A DNA stretch of 64,000 bases from Pelosinus fermentans (lineage in GTDB: Bacteria; Bacillota; Negativicutes; DSM-13327): positions 1 through 64,000 of the forward strand of contig DJJR01000022.1 in the NCBI GenBank assembly GCA_002434245.1, given 5' to 3'. A program made the position numbers and the translations under genes. Position 1 is the first letter of the stretch. Every line of letters begins with the position of its first letter. Under the pieces are notes generated by a model. It was not told the origin of the DNA and searched no databases. It saw only the letters and a program-made list of their open reading frames with translations. This document shows positions 1 to 9,461 of this stretch, in pieces.

Positions 1-1
1 T

Positions 2-310
2 GCAACAGCAGTAACGGGTAACGTTTGCATAGCCCATTCCATCAAAGATGTGCAGAGTAAATTTAAAGAAGGCGAAATACTAGTGGTTTCCCATGTGGAT
101 GATGAAACGGCAAAATATGCAGCCAAAGCGTCAGCTGTGATAGCAGAAGAAGGCGGCTTGACCTCACATGCAGCCATTGTAGGCATTAGTGCAGGCATAC
201 CGGTGATTGTGGGTGCAGATGGTGCTACGGAACGCTTAACCGATGGTGCGGTTGTGACAGTAGATGCAGCTCGCGGACTCATTTACAGCGGTGAAATTAA
301 CGCAAGATAA
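2..310 (+). CDS. pyk: Pyruvate kinase, C-terminal fragment (PEP-utiliser mobile domain)
   Basis: The reading frame is open from the left edge, so the gene starts outside the window. The visible 102 residues match the extra C-terminal domain found in Bacillus-type pyruvate kinases, which resembles the phosphohistidine swivelling domain of PEP synthase. The core EEGGLTSHAAIVG, then GIPVIVGA and the terminal DGAVVTVDAARGL, are the diagnostic stretches. Pyruvate kinase makes pyruvate and ATP from phosphoenolpyruvate and ADP; in this variant the extra domain carries a conserved Thr-Ser-His but is not the active site. A PEP synthase fragment is the main alternative, less likely because the domain stops right after the VDAARG segment. 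Confidence 0.8.
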   Translation, partial: ATAVTGNVCIAHSIKDVQSKFKEGEILVVSHVDDETAKYAAKASAVIAEEGGLTSHAAIVGISAGIPVIVGADGATERLTDGAVVTVDAARGLIYSGEINAR

Positions 311-380
311 TAAATGGAGGTTTATTAAAGTAAAATAAAACTGGCGCTCGCAATGACAAACAGAGTAAATAGAACGATTT

Positions 381-450
381 AACCGCAGAGACGCAGAGGA
401 CGCTGAGAGATTTTTAACTTTTCTCTGCGTCCTCTGTGCCTCTGCGGTTC
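381..450. repeat. Dispersed imperfect palindrome, CCGCAGAG type (copy R1)
   Basis: A 30-base left arm beginning AACCGCAGAGACGCAGAGG pairs with a right arm ending CCTCTGTGCCTCTGCGGTT, leaving a short T-rich loop. It lies in the pyk-secG gap. A close relative occurs at 41541-41630, and a second family with the same layout (GCGAAGACGCGAAG) occurs at 18090-18358 and 30731-30782. No T tract follows, so it is not a standard terminator. Confidence 0.85.
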
Positions 451-581
451 GGTATCTTTACTTCGTGTTTCAAAATGTTTTGTTATGCGGGTATAGACAA
501 GGCGCTTTTTGTCTATAATGGGAGAAGCAGCAGTAAATGTATTCAAAATACTGGAGATTTTAATAATAAGTGGTTAAAACA

Positions 582-611
582 TTGTCAATTTGATTTTGAG
601 TATGTTACAAT
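582..611 (+). promoter_or_regulatory. Candidate sigma-A promoter of secG
   Basis: TTGTCA at 582-587 and TACAAT at 606-611 are separated by 18 bases, 36 bases before the secG start. Apart from this and palindrome R1 the 336-base gap holds no gene I can support. Confidence 0.4.
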
Positions 612-646
612 AAAATTACTAGACATGTTAGGGGGTTATAATTACA

Positions 647-880
647 TTGGTTACATTTTTAATGATTTTAGAAGCCATTATTTGTATCGCATTGATTGCC
701 GTTGTTGTGTTGCAGTCAGGCAAAGGAGGAGGACTAGCAGGTTCAATCGGCGGAGGAGCTGATAGTGTACTCGGAGGCGGTCAGAAAAAAGGATTAGATG
801 CAGCCTTATCCAAAATCACCATGTTCCTTGGTGGGTTATTTGCTGTTATCACTTTGATTTTAGTAAAACTGATGAGCTAA
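647..880 (+). CDS. secG: Preprotein translocase subunit SecG
   Basis: A 77-residue protein with the SecG layout: a first membrane helix (about residues 3-20), the cytoplasmic stretch LQSGKGGGLAGSIGGG, and a second helix (about 56-75). SecG is the small SecYEG subunit that assists SecA-driven export. I chose the TTG start at 647 because an in-frame stop lies at 629 and no ATG lies between; the GGGGG run at 631-635 can serve as ribosome site. In Firmicutes secG commonly precedes a carboxylesterase, rnr and smpB; here those genes lie about 5 kb downstream, with hppA, trpB and a carbonic anhydrase in between. Confidence 0.9.
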   Translation: MVTFLMILEAIICIALIAVVVLQSGKGGGLAGSIGGGADSVLGGGQKKGLDAALSKITMFLGGLFAVITLILVKLMS

Positions 881-1025
881 ACATTTCAATACGGGACCAG
901 ATATGCGACAATTTATAGAACAAGTAATGCAGTACAATTAAAGTATGTAGAAGTATATGCCTAACCATTTAGCACCGGACCTTAGTAACGAAGAAATTTG
1001 TTTAATATAGGGAGGAATTGTTATA

Positions 1026-3026
1026 ATGGACTTATTGTATATTGCGCCACTGGCCGGAATAGTAGCATTACTATTTGCGGCATATTTTATGAATAGCGTG
1101 CTTAGTGAAAGTTCTGGTAATGAAAGAATGCAGGAGTTGTCCCAGGCTATTTTTGAAGGGGCAATGGCCTATCTCAATCGACAGTATAAGACGCTAATTC
1201 CTTTTACTGTCATTATTTTTGCCGTTTTATTTTTTGTTGATGGTTATAGATTAGCGGTATCTTTTTTAGTAGGGGCTGTATTTTCGGCAGTTGCCGGTTA
1301 TGTGGGAATGACTTCAACAACCAAGGCCAACGCAAGGACGACAGAAGCTGCTCGCCATAGTCTCAATAAAGCATTGAGCGTTTCATTTAGAGCGGGAGCA
1401 GTTATGGGTCTTTCTGTCGTAGGTCTTGGTTTATTAGGCGTATCCGTACTGTACATAATCTTCGGTGATCCTGTGGTGATTAATAGTTTTGCCTTTGGTG
1501 CCAGTGCCATTGCATTCTTTGCCCGTATCGGCGGTGGTATTTTTACTAAAGCAGCAGATGTGGGAGCGGATTTAGTCGGTAAAGTGGAAGCCGGTATTCC
1601 AGAGGATGATCCTCGCAATCCTGCCGTTATTGCTGATAATGTAGGTGATAATGTAGGTGATACAGCAGGCATGGGAGCCGATTTATTCGAATCCTATGGT
1701 GCTACAGCGATTGCCGCCATGTTAATCGGAAATACCTTATATGGCGTCAATGGAGTACTGTTTCCTTTATTAATTGGTGCAGCTGGTATTTTTGCTGCCA
1801 TTGTCAGTATATTTTTAGTGCGGACAGGCGAAGATGGAGATCCTCAGGCTGCTCTGAATCGGGGTTTATGGAGTACCAACTTTTTGACAGCGATCATGGC
1901 CTATGCCTTATCCACCATGATCTTTGGTGATAAAGGTTTTGGTATCTTTATCGCCATTGTAGCAGGTTTAGTGGTTAATGTACTGGTTGGTATGATTACC
2001 GAATATTATACTTCCAGTGCCAAAGCACCAACACAGCATATTGCTGATGCCTGCCAGACGGGGGCTGCCACGAATATTATCGCAGGTATTGCCACTGGCC
2101 TTAGAAGTACAGGTCTTCCTATGGTTGTTTTTTCTGCAGCGATTTGGGTAGCGTTTAATCAGGCAGGGATTTACGGTATTGCCATGGCAGCCATGGGGAT
2201 GCTGTGTACAGCAGGTATGGTAGTTGCTGTGGATTCTTTTGGCCCAGTTGCCGATAATGCAGGCGGCATTGCTGAAATGGCAGAACTGGGACCAGAGGTG
2301 CGTAAAACAACGGATAAACTTGATGCTGTAGGTAATACTACCGCTGCTATTGCCAAAGGCTTTGCCATTGGCTCAGCGGCCTTAACAGCATTAGCTCTTT
2401 TCACGGCTTTTGGTGAAGAAGTTGCTAAGAACCCTAAGTTATCTGGATTATTGGTAAATGGTCATCTGGTTATCAATTTAACAGAGCCTACGGTTATCAT
2501 TGGACTTTTCCTTGGTGCAACTCTGCCTTTCTTAGTATGTGCAATGACCATGGAAGCGGTGGGGAAAGCGGCATTTGAGATGATCGAAGAGGTTCGTCGT
2601 CAGTTTAGAGAAATTCCTGGAATTATGGAAGGCACTGGTCGTCCTGATTATGCAGCTTGCGTGGATATTAGTACCAAAGCTGCTCTTCGCGAAATGCTTA
2701 TGCCAGGTATCTTTGCCGTAGGCATGCCTTTAATCGTTGGTTTTCTTATGGGTGCTAAAGCATTGGCTGGCTTTTTGGCAGGGGCAACAGCAGCAGGGGT
2801 TCTGTTAGCCTTATTTATGTCTAATGCTGGCGGGGCTTGGGATAATGCTAAAAAGTATATTGAAACAGGAAAATATGGAGGTAAGGGTACACCTGCCCAT
2901 GCTGCCGCTGTTATTGGTGATACAGTGGGTGATCCCTTTAAGGATACTTCCGGACCGGCAATGAATCCGCTAATCAAAGTAGCGGGTACGATATCATTAA
3001 TTATTGCGCCCCTTTTATTATCATAG
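1026..3026 (+). CDS. hppA: Membrane-bound ion-translocating pyrophosphatase
   Basis: A 666-residue, about 16-helix protein, the usual length for the family. It hydrolyses cytoplasmic pyrophosphate and pumps H+ and/or Na+ across the membrane. The substrate-binding loop [19 protein letters not shown] and the following DNVGDNVGD repeat are intact, as is the C-terminal [16 protein letters not shown] site. The segment [11 protein letters not shown] has Ala where K+-independent enzymes carry Lys, which predicts a K+-dependent, possibly Na+-pumping, enzyme (family knowledge; ion choice is inferred). A good GGGAGG site lies at 1011-1016. The gene stands alone with its own terminator. In a fermentative anaerobe it recovers energy from biosynthetic pyrophosphate. 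Confidence 0.95.
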   Translation: MDLLYIAPLAGIVALLFAAYFMNSVLSESSGNERMQELSQAIFEGAMAYLNRQYKTLIPFTVIIFAVLFFVDGYRLAVSFLVGAVFSAVAGYVGMTSTTKANARTTEAARHSLNKALSVSFRAGAVMGLSVVGLGLLGVSVLYIIFGDPVVINSFAFGASAIAFFARIGGGIFTKAADVGADLVGKVEAGIPEDDPRNPAVIADNVGDNVGDTAGMGADLFESYGATAIAAMLIGNTLYGVNGVLFPLLIGAAGIFAAIVSIFLVRTGEDGDPQAALNRGLWSTNFLTAIMAYALSTMIFGDKGFGIFIAIVAGLVVNVLVGMITEYYTSSAKAPTQHIADACQTGAATNIIAGIATGLRSTGLPMVVFSAAIWVAFNQAGIYGIAMAAMGMLCTAGMVVAVDSFGPVADNAGGIAEMAELGPEVRKTTDKLDAVGNTTAAIAKGFAIGSAALTALALFTAFGEEVAKNPKLSGLLVNGHLVINLTEPTVIIGLFLGATLPFLVCAMTMEAVGKAAFEMIEEVRRQFREIPGIMEGTGRPDYAACVDISTKAALREMLMPGIFAVGMPLIVGFLMGAKALAGFLAGATAAGVLLALFMSNAGGAWDNAKKYIETGKYGGKGTPAHAAAVIGDTVGDPFKDTSGPAMNPLIKVAGTISLIIAPLLLS

Positions 3027-3031
3027 ACTGT

Positions 3032-3066
3032 AAGGTGATTCATCTTAAGGGATGAATCACCTTTTT
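3032..3066 (+). terminator. Rho-independent terminator of hppA
   Basis: Stem AAGGTGATTCAT / ATGAATCACCTT followed by a T run, 6 bases after the hppA stop. Confidence 0.85.
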
Positions 3067-3168
3067 GCATATAGAAAGTAAACTTTACCACTTACTATAC
3101 GATTGCTAAGGCAACTTTTTGGTTTCTAAAAATGGACATATCCAGTATGCTATTTACCATAAAGTGTA

Positions 3169-3198
3169 TTGACAGGGAAAGAATGTCTTTGTTATAAT
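3169..3198 (+). promoter_or_regulatory. Consensus sigma-A promoter of the T-box leader
   Basis: Perfect TTGACA at 3169-3174 and TATAAT at 3193-3198 with an 18-base spacer; transcription would begin near 3205, just at the start of the T-box leader. Confidence 0.85.
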
Positions 3199-3204
3199 GA
3201 CGTT

Positions 3205-3497
3205 AAATTACAAAAAAAGATTTTCGATGAATAGGGATAGTACATATGGCAAGAGGTTTACAGCGAGCCAATGATAGTGAAAGTTTGGCAATGCTCGATA
3301 TATGGAATGGGCCTAGGAGATGCAGTCCGATCCTTCTTAGGGGTAGGCGCTGTCGGAAGTTTCCGCCGTTAGCAGGAAAAGAGTATGAAAGATACATTTT
3401 GTATCGGAGTGCTTTATGAAGCGTAGCTGTATATACAGCGGCAGGGTGGTATAGCGAAATAACCTTTCGTCCCAATTATGGGATGAAAGGTTTTTTT
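3205..3497 (+). promoter_or_regulatory. T-box riboswitch, tryptophan specifier, controlling trpB
   Basis: The leader has all T-box landmarks: the stem I element AGGGATAGTA (from about 3231), an AGCGAGCC-type bulge with distal GTGAAAG loop, and a specifier region ATATGGAATGGGCC. UGG follows the conserved GAA at 3308-3310 (another UGG is at 3303-3305), indicating tRNA-Trp. The T-box AGGGTGGTATAGCG is at 3443-3456. The terminator stem CCTTTCGTCCC / GGGATGAAAGG with a T7 tail is at about 3462-3497; the T-box strand can pair alternatively as antiterminator when uncharged tRNA binds. The fourth base of TGGT, which contacts the tRNA discriminator, is T rather than the C I would expect for a G73 tRNA-Trp. 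Confidence 0.92.
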
Positions 3498-3531
3498 AGG
3501 TGCAATTTTATCAAAGAAAGGGGATATGGAC

Positions 3532-4887
3532 ATGAACGAAACCAGAAAACATATTTTAGCGGAAAGTGAAATTCCGAGACAGTGGTATAATATTCAGGCG
3601 GATATGCCTAATAAATTGGCACCATCGTTACATCCTGGGACAAAGCAGCCTATTACTGCCGAAGATCTGTCATCTATTTTTCCACTGGAATTGATTAAGC
3701 AAGAAGTAAGCCGGGAGCGGTGGATTGACATCCCCGATGAAGTTATGGAAAAGTACCGCATCTGGCGTCCGACTCCTTTAATACGTGCCGTTGCTCTGGA
3801 GAAAGCCTTGGATACACCTGCAAAAATCTATTACAAATATGAAGGTACCAGTCCTGCTGGAAGTCACAAAGTAAATACTGCCATACCTCAAGCATATTAC
3901 AATAAGATAGCGGGGATTAAGAACCTGACAACGGAGACCGGAGCTGGTCAATGGGGAAGCTCATTAAGCTTAGCTTGCAGTTTTTATGATATGGCATGCA
4001 CCGTTTATATGGTGAAGGTCAGCTATCAGCAAAAACCTTATAGGCGTTCCTTCATGCAGATTTATGGAGCCGACGTAATTCCCAGCCCTTCAGAGAAGAC
4101 AGAAGCTGGGAGAAATTTGTTAGCAATTGACCCAACTTCCAACGGCAGTCTGGGGATTGCCATATCAGAAGCAGTGGAAGTCGCCATGTCTAATAGTGGT
4201 ACCAATTATGCCCTCGGCAGTGTGATGAATCATGTCATATTGCATCAGACCATTATTGGACTGGAAGTAAAAAAACAATTAGAGAAAATTGGAGATTATC
4301 CCGATGTCGTGTTAGGTGCCTGTGGCGGGGGGAGTAATTTTTCTGGAATTGCGTTTCCTTTTTTACAAGATAAATTTACGGGTAAAAAGGTGAGGGCTGT
4401 GGCTGTAGAACCCACAGCTTGCCCTACACTAACCCGCGGCATTTTCGCTTATGATTATGGAGATTTAGGAAAACTTACTCCTCTTAGCAAAATGTATACC
4501 CTGGGAAGCGGTTTTATGCCATCAGGTATTCATGCTGGCGGACTGCGTTATCATGGAGAATCACCCTTGGTGAGTCAGCTTTATCATGATGGTTTTATAG
4601 AAGCACAAGCCTTTAATCAGCGAGAAACGTTTGAAGCCGCCATTTTATTTTCCAAGACAGAGGGGATTGTACCTGCACCGGAAGCAGCACATGCTATTAG
4701 AGGTGCTATCGTTGAAGCTCTTAAAGCAAAGGAGTCGGGTGAAAGCAAGACAATATTATTTTGTTTATCTGGTCATGGGCATTTTGACATGGGAGCTTAT
4801 GATCAATACTTGGCTGGGAATTTGGTAGATGTGCCCTGCGACGAGGAAGAGATTCAGCGGAACATCGCTAAGCTGCCCCGAATATAA
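3532..4887 (+). CDS. trpB: Tryptophan synthase beta chain, TrpB2 type
   Basis: PLP enzyme joining indole and L-serine to give tryptophan. The 451-residue length and the signatures GSHKVNTA (PLP lysine), [11 protein letters not shown] and GACGGGSN place it in the longer TrpB2 class, which usually acts without a tight TrpA partner. No trpA or other trp gene is adjacent, so it probably salvages indole. The upstream T-box means expression rises when charged tRNA-Trp falls. The AAAGAAAGGGG ribosome site ends at 3523, so ATG 3532 (8 bases away) fits better than ATG 3526 (2 bases away). A bidirectional hairpin follows the stop. Confidence 0.93.
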   Translation: MNETRKHILAESEIPRQWYNIQADMPNKLAPSLHPGTKQPITAEDLSSIFPLELIKQEVSRERWIDIPDEVMEKYRIWRPTPLIRAVALEKALDTPAKIYYKYEGTSPAGSHKVNTAIPQAYYNKIAGIKNLTTETGAGQWGSSLSLACSFYDMACTVYMVKVSYQQKPYRRSFMQIYGADVIPSPSEKTEAGRNLLAIDPTSNGSLGIAISEAVEVAMSNSGTNYALGSVMNHVILHQTIIGLEVKKQLEKIGDYPDVVLGACGGGSNFSGIAFPFLQDKFTGKKVRAVAVEPTACPTLTRGIFAYDYGDLGKLTPLSKMYTLGSGFMPSGIHAGGLRYHGESPLVSQLYHDGFIEAQAFNQRETFEAAILFSKTEGIVPAPEAAHAIRGAIVEALKAKESGESKTILFCLSGHGHFDMGAYDQYLAGNLVDVPCDEEEIQRNIAKLPRI

Positions 4888-4900
4888 AACCAGAAGGCAT

Positions 4901-4955
4901 AAAGGGGGGCTGCCGCATTAACGATAGATTATATCGCTAATGCGGCAGCCCCTTT
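4901..4955. terminator. Convergent terminator between trpB and carbonic anhydrase
   Basis: A long stem with arms AAAGGGGGGCTGCCGCATTA and TAATGCGGCAGCCCCTTT. Both genes end here head-on, and the A/T flanks would serve either direction. Confidence 0.7.
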
Positions 4956-4991
4956 GTGGTTCGTTTCGTTTTATAAGCTTTTCTGTTTTAT

Positions 4992-5552
4992 CTAGTAGCC
5001 GTTTACAATAACCTCTAGTTCTCCAGTATGGGGATTAAACATGAGTCCGTGGATGGGGACATCTTTTGGAATGAGAGGGTTTTTACGGATTTTTTCAACG
5101 ACTTCTTTTACATTATTAATAGGATGATGAAAATTGTCAAGCCAGTCTTCTAATTCTTTTTCGATCATTTTAATTGCATCAGGGGATATTCCCCGAGCCA
5201 GCATTTTTTCCGTAAGACCCTGGGATGTTGTGTGGGAAACACCACAGTCTAAATGGCCAATGACGAATATTTCTTTTACGCCTAGCTCGAAAATTCCTAC
5301 AATTAAGCTGCGAATCGTGGCCTCAAATGGACCAGTAACTGAATTACCCGCATTTTTTATTACTTTTGCTTCACCACGTTTGATTCCCATTGCTGGTTCT
5401 AAGAAGTCCACCAGCCTGGTATCCATACAAGTAAAAATAGCCAATTGACGTTTCGGTAATTTGCTGGGCTCAGAAAAATAGTGTACAAATTGATCAGATA
5501 AATTCTTAGTGAAAGTTTGATTTGCAGCTAATACTTGCTCTAAAACCTGCAT
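4992..5552 (-). CDS. Beta-class carbonic anhydrase
   Basis: A 186-residue cytoplasmic zinc enzyme interconverting CO2 and bicarbonate. The zinc ligands and catalytic dyad are visible as TCMDTRL (Cys, Asp, Arg) and GHLDCG (His and Cys 3 residues apart). The length matches compact bacterial beta enzymes. The start ATG at 5552 is preceded on the minus strand by AAGGAAGGA. It is a single-gene unit converging on trpB. It probably supplies bicarbonate for carboxylases or handles fermentative CO2; nothing local decides this. Confidence 0.9.
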   Translation of the reverse strand: MQVLEQVLAANQTFTKNLSDQFVHYFSEPSKLPKRQLAIFTCMDTRLVDFLEPAMGIKRGEAKVIKNAGNSVTGPFEATIRSLIVGIFELGVKEIFVIGHLDCGVSHTTSQGLTEKMLARGISPDAIKMIEKELEDWLDNFHHPINNVKEVVEKIRKNPLIPKDVPIHGLMFNPHTGELEVIVNGY

Positions 5553-5901
5553 TATGATTCCTTCCTTTTTCTAATAATACTGTCGTATATTTATATGTTA
5601 ACCCAATTAAGATTATTATTGCGAAAATAAATGGCAATAATAAAAATGCTGTGGCATTATACATACCTGTTACTTAGTTGAGAACATTATGAAGAAAATA
5701 GTAATTTTTCACTTCGACGAGAATATGTTTTTATCCTGCCGTTGCCTAAATACGCCGAATAATCCGACTACAGGAAAAAAAGAGGAGTCAATTCCTTCTA
5801 TAATTTGGAATCTAATTAAGTTTTCTTTCTGGCAGGTAGAATTTTTATTCTATAAAATGGTATAATTGTAACAACAGCAATAACTTTAGGGGGGTTTGCT
5901 T
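5553..5901. promoter_or_regulatory. Divergent intergenic region with operator-like repeat and extended -10
   Basis: No gene is visible. TTATTATTGC at 5613-5622 and GCAATAATAA at 5634-5643 form a 10-bp inverted repeat upstream of the carbonic anhydrase. On the plus strand TGGTATAAT at 5858-5866 is an extended -10 element that could drive the esterase operon; no clear -35 is seen. Confidence 0.45.
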
Positions 5902-6636
5902 TTGACAATAATGGAGGGAGCAGAACCATTTTTTTTACTCGGCGGTGAAAAAGGTGTTTTATTGTTACATGGTTTCACGGGTTCACCTGCTGAGATGCGC
6001 TTGCTTGGTGAAAAATTGCATCAGGAGGGCTATACTGTTTTTGCACCCAGGCTCACTGGGCATGGCACATCAGTGGAAGAATTAGCAAAAACAAAATGGC
6101 CTCAGTGGTATAGCGGAGTTGAAGATGGGTATCATATAGTAAGATCAGTATGTAAGGAAATTTCAGTTGTAGGATTATCCATGGGAGGGTTATTAGCCTT
6201 AAAACTGGCAGCCGAATATCCTGTCAATAAGGCAGTTTCTCTTAGTACTCCTATTTACATTGCTGACAAACGTTTGGATATGCTGCCTCTATATCGGGTA
6301 TTATATCAATTTGTTCCGAAGAAACGTAAATCTTTTGCAGGTGTTGGCTCACAGTATTGTGTAGGTTATAATGCTACCCCTCTTAGCAGTCTAAGCAGCT
6401 TACTGGATTTAATTGAAGATGTGGATGTGCGTTTACCTTCAATAAATACGCCTTTATTAGTAGTACAAGCTCGCTTTGAACATACTGTACAGCCAAGAAG
6501 TGCGACTTATATTTTCGAACATGTGGGCAGTACAGAAAAAAAACTAGTCTGGCTGGAGAAATCCGGTCATATTGTCACTCTTGATATAGAACGTGAACAG
6601 GTATTTGAGGAAATAATTGATTTTCTTTCAGAATGA
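5902..6636 (+). CDS. Est30-like carboxylesterase (alpha/beta hydrolase)
   Basis: A cytoplasmic serine esterase of about 245 residues. The oxyanion segment LLHGFTGSP and nucleophile elbow GLSMGG are intact, and the catalytic His is in SGHIVTLD. From memory of Geobacillus Est30, the catalytic Asp of ARHDEMINP aligns with Glu in ARFEHTVQP here, an unusual but chemically possible change. I chose TTG 5902 because the GGGGGG run at 5889-5894 is correctly spaced; TTG 5896 is too close and ATG 5911 too far. An esterase in this position is usual in the secG-rnr-smpB block. The natural substrate is unknown. Confidence 0.85.
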   Translation: MTIMEGAEPFFLLGGEKGVLLLHGFTGSPAEMRLLGEKLHQEGYTVFAPRLTGHGTSVEELAKTKWPQWYSGVEDGYHIVRSVCKEISVVGLSMGGLLALKLAAEYPVNKAVSLSTPIYIADKRLDMLPLYRVLYQFVPKKRKSFAGVGSQYCVGYNATPLSSLSSLLDLIEDVDVRLPSINTPLLVVQARFEHTVQPRSATYIFEHVGSTEKKLVWLEKSGHIVTLDIEREQVFEEIIDFLSE

Positions 6637-6708
6637 AAAAAATGACGACATAGTACCTCTCTAGGTTTACCTTGTAACGGTTTTGAATAAAGAATTGAGG
6701 TGATGCGA

Positions 6709-7110
6709 ATGGAATTAAAGGATCAGTGGTGCTTTGCTTGCGGAAAGGACAATCCAATCGGGTTAAAACTCGAATTTGTAGAAGAGGAAGACACCTATCG
6801 TACGACATTTACAGCAAAGCCGGAACACCAAGGATATGATGGTATTATGCATGGAGGCCTTGTCAGCACTCTTTTAGATGAGGTCATGGCCCGATACATT
6901 AACATGAAAGGTTTTAATGCAGTGACAGCACGTTTGGAAGTACGGTTTCGTCAGCCGACTCCCCTTGGACAGCAATTGACAGCAAGAGCCAAGATCGTAT
7001 CCCAGCGTGGTAAACTGTACGAAATAAAGAGTGAATTATCACTGCCGGATGGGACTGTTACCGCAGAAGGTAAAGCCACCATTGCAGTGGTGGAGGATAC
7101 AGCATCATGA
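6709..7110 (+). CDS. PaaI/YbgC-like hotdog-fold thioesterase
   Basis: A protein of about 133 residues with the hotdog thioesterase motif HGGLVSTLLDEVM and an N-terminal CFACGKDNPIGL segment typical of the PaaI-like 4HBT group. Such enzymes hydrolyse acyl-CoA thioesters in the cytoplasm; substrate unknown. GTG 6700 and ATG 6703 are also in frame, but AGGTGA at 6698-6703 best serves ATG 6709. The stop overlaps the rnr start as ATGA, so the two are translationally coupled. Confidence 0.85.
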   Translation: MELKDQWCFACGKDNPIGLKLEFVEEEDTYRTTFTAKPEHQGYDGIMHGGLVSTLLDEVMARYINMKGFNAVTARLEVRFRQPTPLGQQLTARAKIVSQRGKLYEIKSELSLPDGTVTAEGKATIAVVEDTAS

Positions 7111-9431
7111 TAGTATTAAAAGAAAAAATTTTAGAATTCATGAGAACAGAAGCATATAAACCTTTGACTGCGGAAGAATTAGCCGAGCATATGGAGCTGA
7201 AAGGGACAGAATTAAGCGAATTATGGAAGGTTATTGAAGAGCTGGAAAGTAATGCAGATATTATTAAAACCCGCTATGACAAATACGGTGTACCTGAACG
7301 TATGAATTTAGTAGTAGGGAAGTTAAGCGCCAGCAATAAGGGATATGGCTTTGTAATTCCTGAAAAAGTTAAAACACCCAATGAAACAGATATTTTCATT
7401 CCTCCAGACGGGATGTTAAGTGCCATGCATCATGATCGGGTAGTTGTTCGTATTCACACCCAGAGCGGACAGGGCAAATCCCGGGATGGGGAAATCATCC
7501 GCATTGTAAAACGGGCTAATACCCGTATTGTGGGAACCTATGAAGCCAGCCGTAATTTTGGCTTTGTAACTCCTGATGATCTTCGCTTAGGTCAAGATAT
7601 TTTTATTCCCAAGGATGGACAGAATATCGTCCCGAGCGGTGCAAAAGTAGTAGTAGAAGTCACTAAGTGGCCAGAGAAGAAACGGAGTGCTGAAGGCAAG
7701 ATCATAGAAGTTCTGGGGAATACGGGAGATAGCGGGATTGAAATTCTCTCCATTATCAAAAGGCACAATTTACCTATCGATTTTCCCGCTGAAGTTGCGC
7801 AGGCTGCTGAGAATGCTCCAGATTCCATTAGTGAAGAGGAAATCTCCGGTCGGCGTGATCTGCGGCATTTGCCCATTGTAACCATTGATGGAGAAGATGC
7901 CAAGGATTTGGATGATGGGGTATATGTCGAACGTTTAAAGAATGGCAACTATCTTCTGGGAGTCTACATTGCAGATGTCAGTTATTATGTTCGTGAAAAT
8001 ACGGTACTGGATAAAGAAGCCAGTGAGCGGGGTACCAGTGTGTATTTAGTAGACCGTGTATTGCCCATGCTGCCCCGCCGCTTATCAAACGGTATCTGCA
8101 GCCTCAATGCCGGAGAAGATCGTTTGGCCATGTCGGCTCATATGGAAATTGACCATAAGGGACAAGTGGTTAAGTATGAATTATTCCCCAGTGTCATAAG
8201 AGTGCAGAAACGTTTTTCTTATACGGTAGTGCGTAAAATTTTGGTAGAACATGATGAAGAATTAATTCATGAACATCAGGAGTTGCTGGGACAATTAGAA
8301 AATATGGAGAGGTTGTGCCGAATCCTGCGGGAACGAAGAATGCGCCGCGGTGCCATCGATTTTGACTTCCCGGAACTAAAGGTGAAATTAGATGAAACGG
8401 GAAAACCTATTGAGATTATAAAAAGAGTCCGCAGTCTAGCCGAATCCATCATTGAAGAATTTATGCTGGTGGCAAATGAAACTGTGGCTGAGCATATGCA
8501 TAAGTTAAAGGTTCCTTTTGTTTTCCGTGTGCATGAAGAACCGGATTCGGAAAAAATGGTAAAATTAAATAATCTATTGCATAATTTTGGGCAGAGCTTA
8601 TCCAAGGTAGATGAAGTACAGCCCGCTGCCTTGCAGAAAATTTTAAATCATATCTCAGGGCGCCCAGAAGAGAGGATTATCAGCACGGTTATGCTGCGCT
8701 CATTAAAGCAGGCTCGCTATGAGGCACAGAACCTGGGACACTTTGGATTGGCTGCAACCTATTACACCCATTTTACATCCCCCATACGACGTTATCCTGA
8801 TTTAATTGTACATCGCATCCTGCGGGAGACCTTTAATTCAGGAGATATATCAACAAAACGCAAAGCAAAATTAGCAGCCATGCTCCCGGAGATTGCCCTG
8901 CATTCCTCTGAAAGAGAGCGGGCGGCTGCAGAAGCAGAACGGGAAACTGTTTCTCTGAAAACCGTAGAATATATGGCACAGTTTGTAGGAGAGCATTTTG
9001 ACGGGATCATTAACGGCGTTACGGCCTTTGGGATTTTTGTGGAGCTGGAAAATGGAGTAGAAGGCTTAGTACGTGTATCCAGTATGGAAGATGACTATTA
9101 TCAATATGTGGAAGAACAATATTCCTTAATTGGTGAGCGCAGTCATAAGATATATCGTCTGGGTGATGCAGTAAAAGTTATCCTCACCAGAGTCAGCCCG
9201 GAAGAGCGCAACATCGACTTTGTCTTAGAGTCCAACAGCGCCTGGATTGAACGATCGATAAATCGAAGACCGAGCGGAGGAAGGCCTCAAGGAAATGGTG
9301 TGAAGAGTGAGGGCGCTGGCAATAGCCGAAGAACTGTCTCTGCTGCGAAAAATAAGAGCAGTAAGGCGAAGAAGGCTGTAGTAAGCCGTGCCAAACCAAA
9401 ACCAAAAAGAAATAAGCCCAAGAAGAAGTAA
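7107..9431 (+). CDS. rnr: Ribonuclease R
   Basis: A 774-residue 3'-5' exoribonuclease. In order it shows an N-terminal winged helix (about 1-65), two cold-shock RNA-binding domains (about 70-230), the RNB catalytic domain beginning DLRHLPIVTIDGEDAKDLDD with its metal-binding aspartates, an S1 domain (about 625-710) and a Lys/Arg-rich tail. RNase R degrades structured RNA and works with SmpB-tmRNA in removing defective mRNA, which fits smpB lying 30 bases downstream. Its ATG overlaps the thioesterase stop by 4 bases. Confidence 0.96.
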   Translation: MIVLKEKILEFMRTEAYKPLTAEELAEHMELKGTELSELWKVIEELESNADIIKTRYDKYGVPERMNLVVGKLSASNKGYGFVIPEKVKTPNETDIFIPPDGMLSAMHHDRVVVRIHTQSGQGKSRDGEIIRIVKRANTRIVGTYEASRNFGFVTPDDLRLGQDIFIPKDGQNIVPSGAKVVVEVTKWPEKKRSAEGKIIEVLGNTGDSGIEILSIIKRHNLPIDFPAEVAQAAENAPDSISEEEISGRRDLRHLPIVTIDGEDAKDLDDGVYVERLKNGNYLLGVYIADVSYYVRENTVLDKEASERGTSVYLVDRVLPMLPRRLSNGICSLNAGEDRLAMSAHMEIDHKGQVVKYELFPSVIRVQKRFSYTVVRKILVEHDEELIHEHQELLGQLENMERLCRILRERRMRRGAIDFDFPELKVKLDETGKPIEIIKRVRSLAESIIEEFMLVANETVAEHMHKLKVPFVFRVHEEPDSEKMVKLNNLLHNFGQSLSKVDEVQPAALQKILNHISGRPEERIISTVMLRSLKQARYEAQNLGHFGLAATYYTHFTSPIRRYPDLIVHRILRETFNSGDISTKRKAKLAAMLPEIALHSSERERAAAEAERETVSLKTVEYMAQFVGEHFDGIINGVTAFGIFVELENGVEGLVRVSSMEDDYYQYVEEQYSLIGERSHKIYRLGDAVKVILTRVSPEERNIDFVLESNSAWIERSINRRPSGGRPQGNGVKSEGAGNSRRTVSAAKNKSSKAKKAVVSRAKPKPKRNKPKKK

Positions 9432-9461
9432 AGAGATAATGCGGTATCGAGGTGAGTTTTT

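Noticed and set aside
436..762. A 108-codon plus-strand frame overlapping secG
   Set aside because: Different frame from secG, Cys- and Arg-rich, and no family resemblance; SecG is clear in the other frame.
3203..3475. A 90-codon minus-strand open frame over the trpB leader
   Set aside because: It lies wholly within the T-box RNA structure, has no credible ribosome site and no recognisable protein features.
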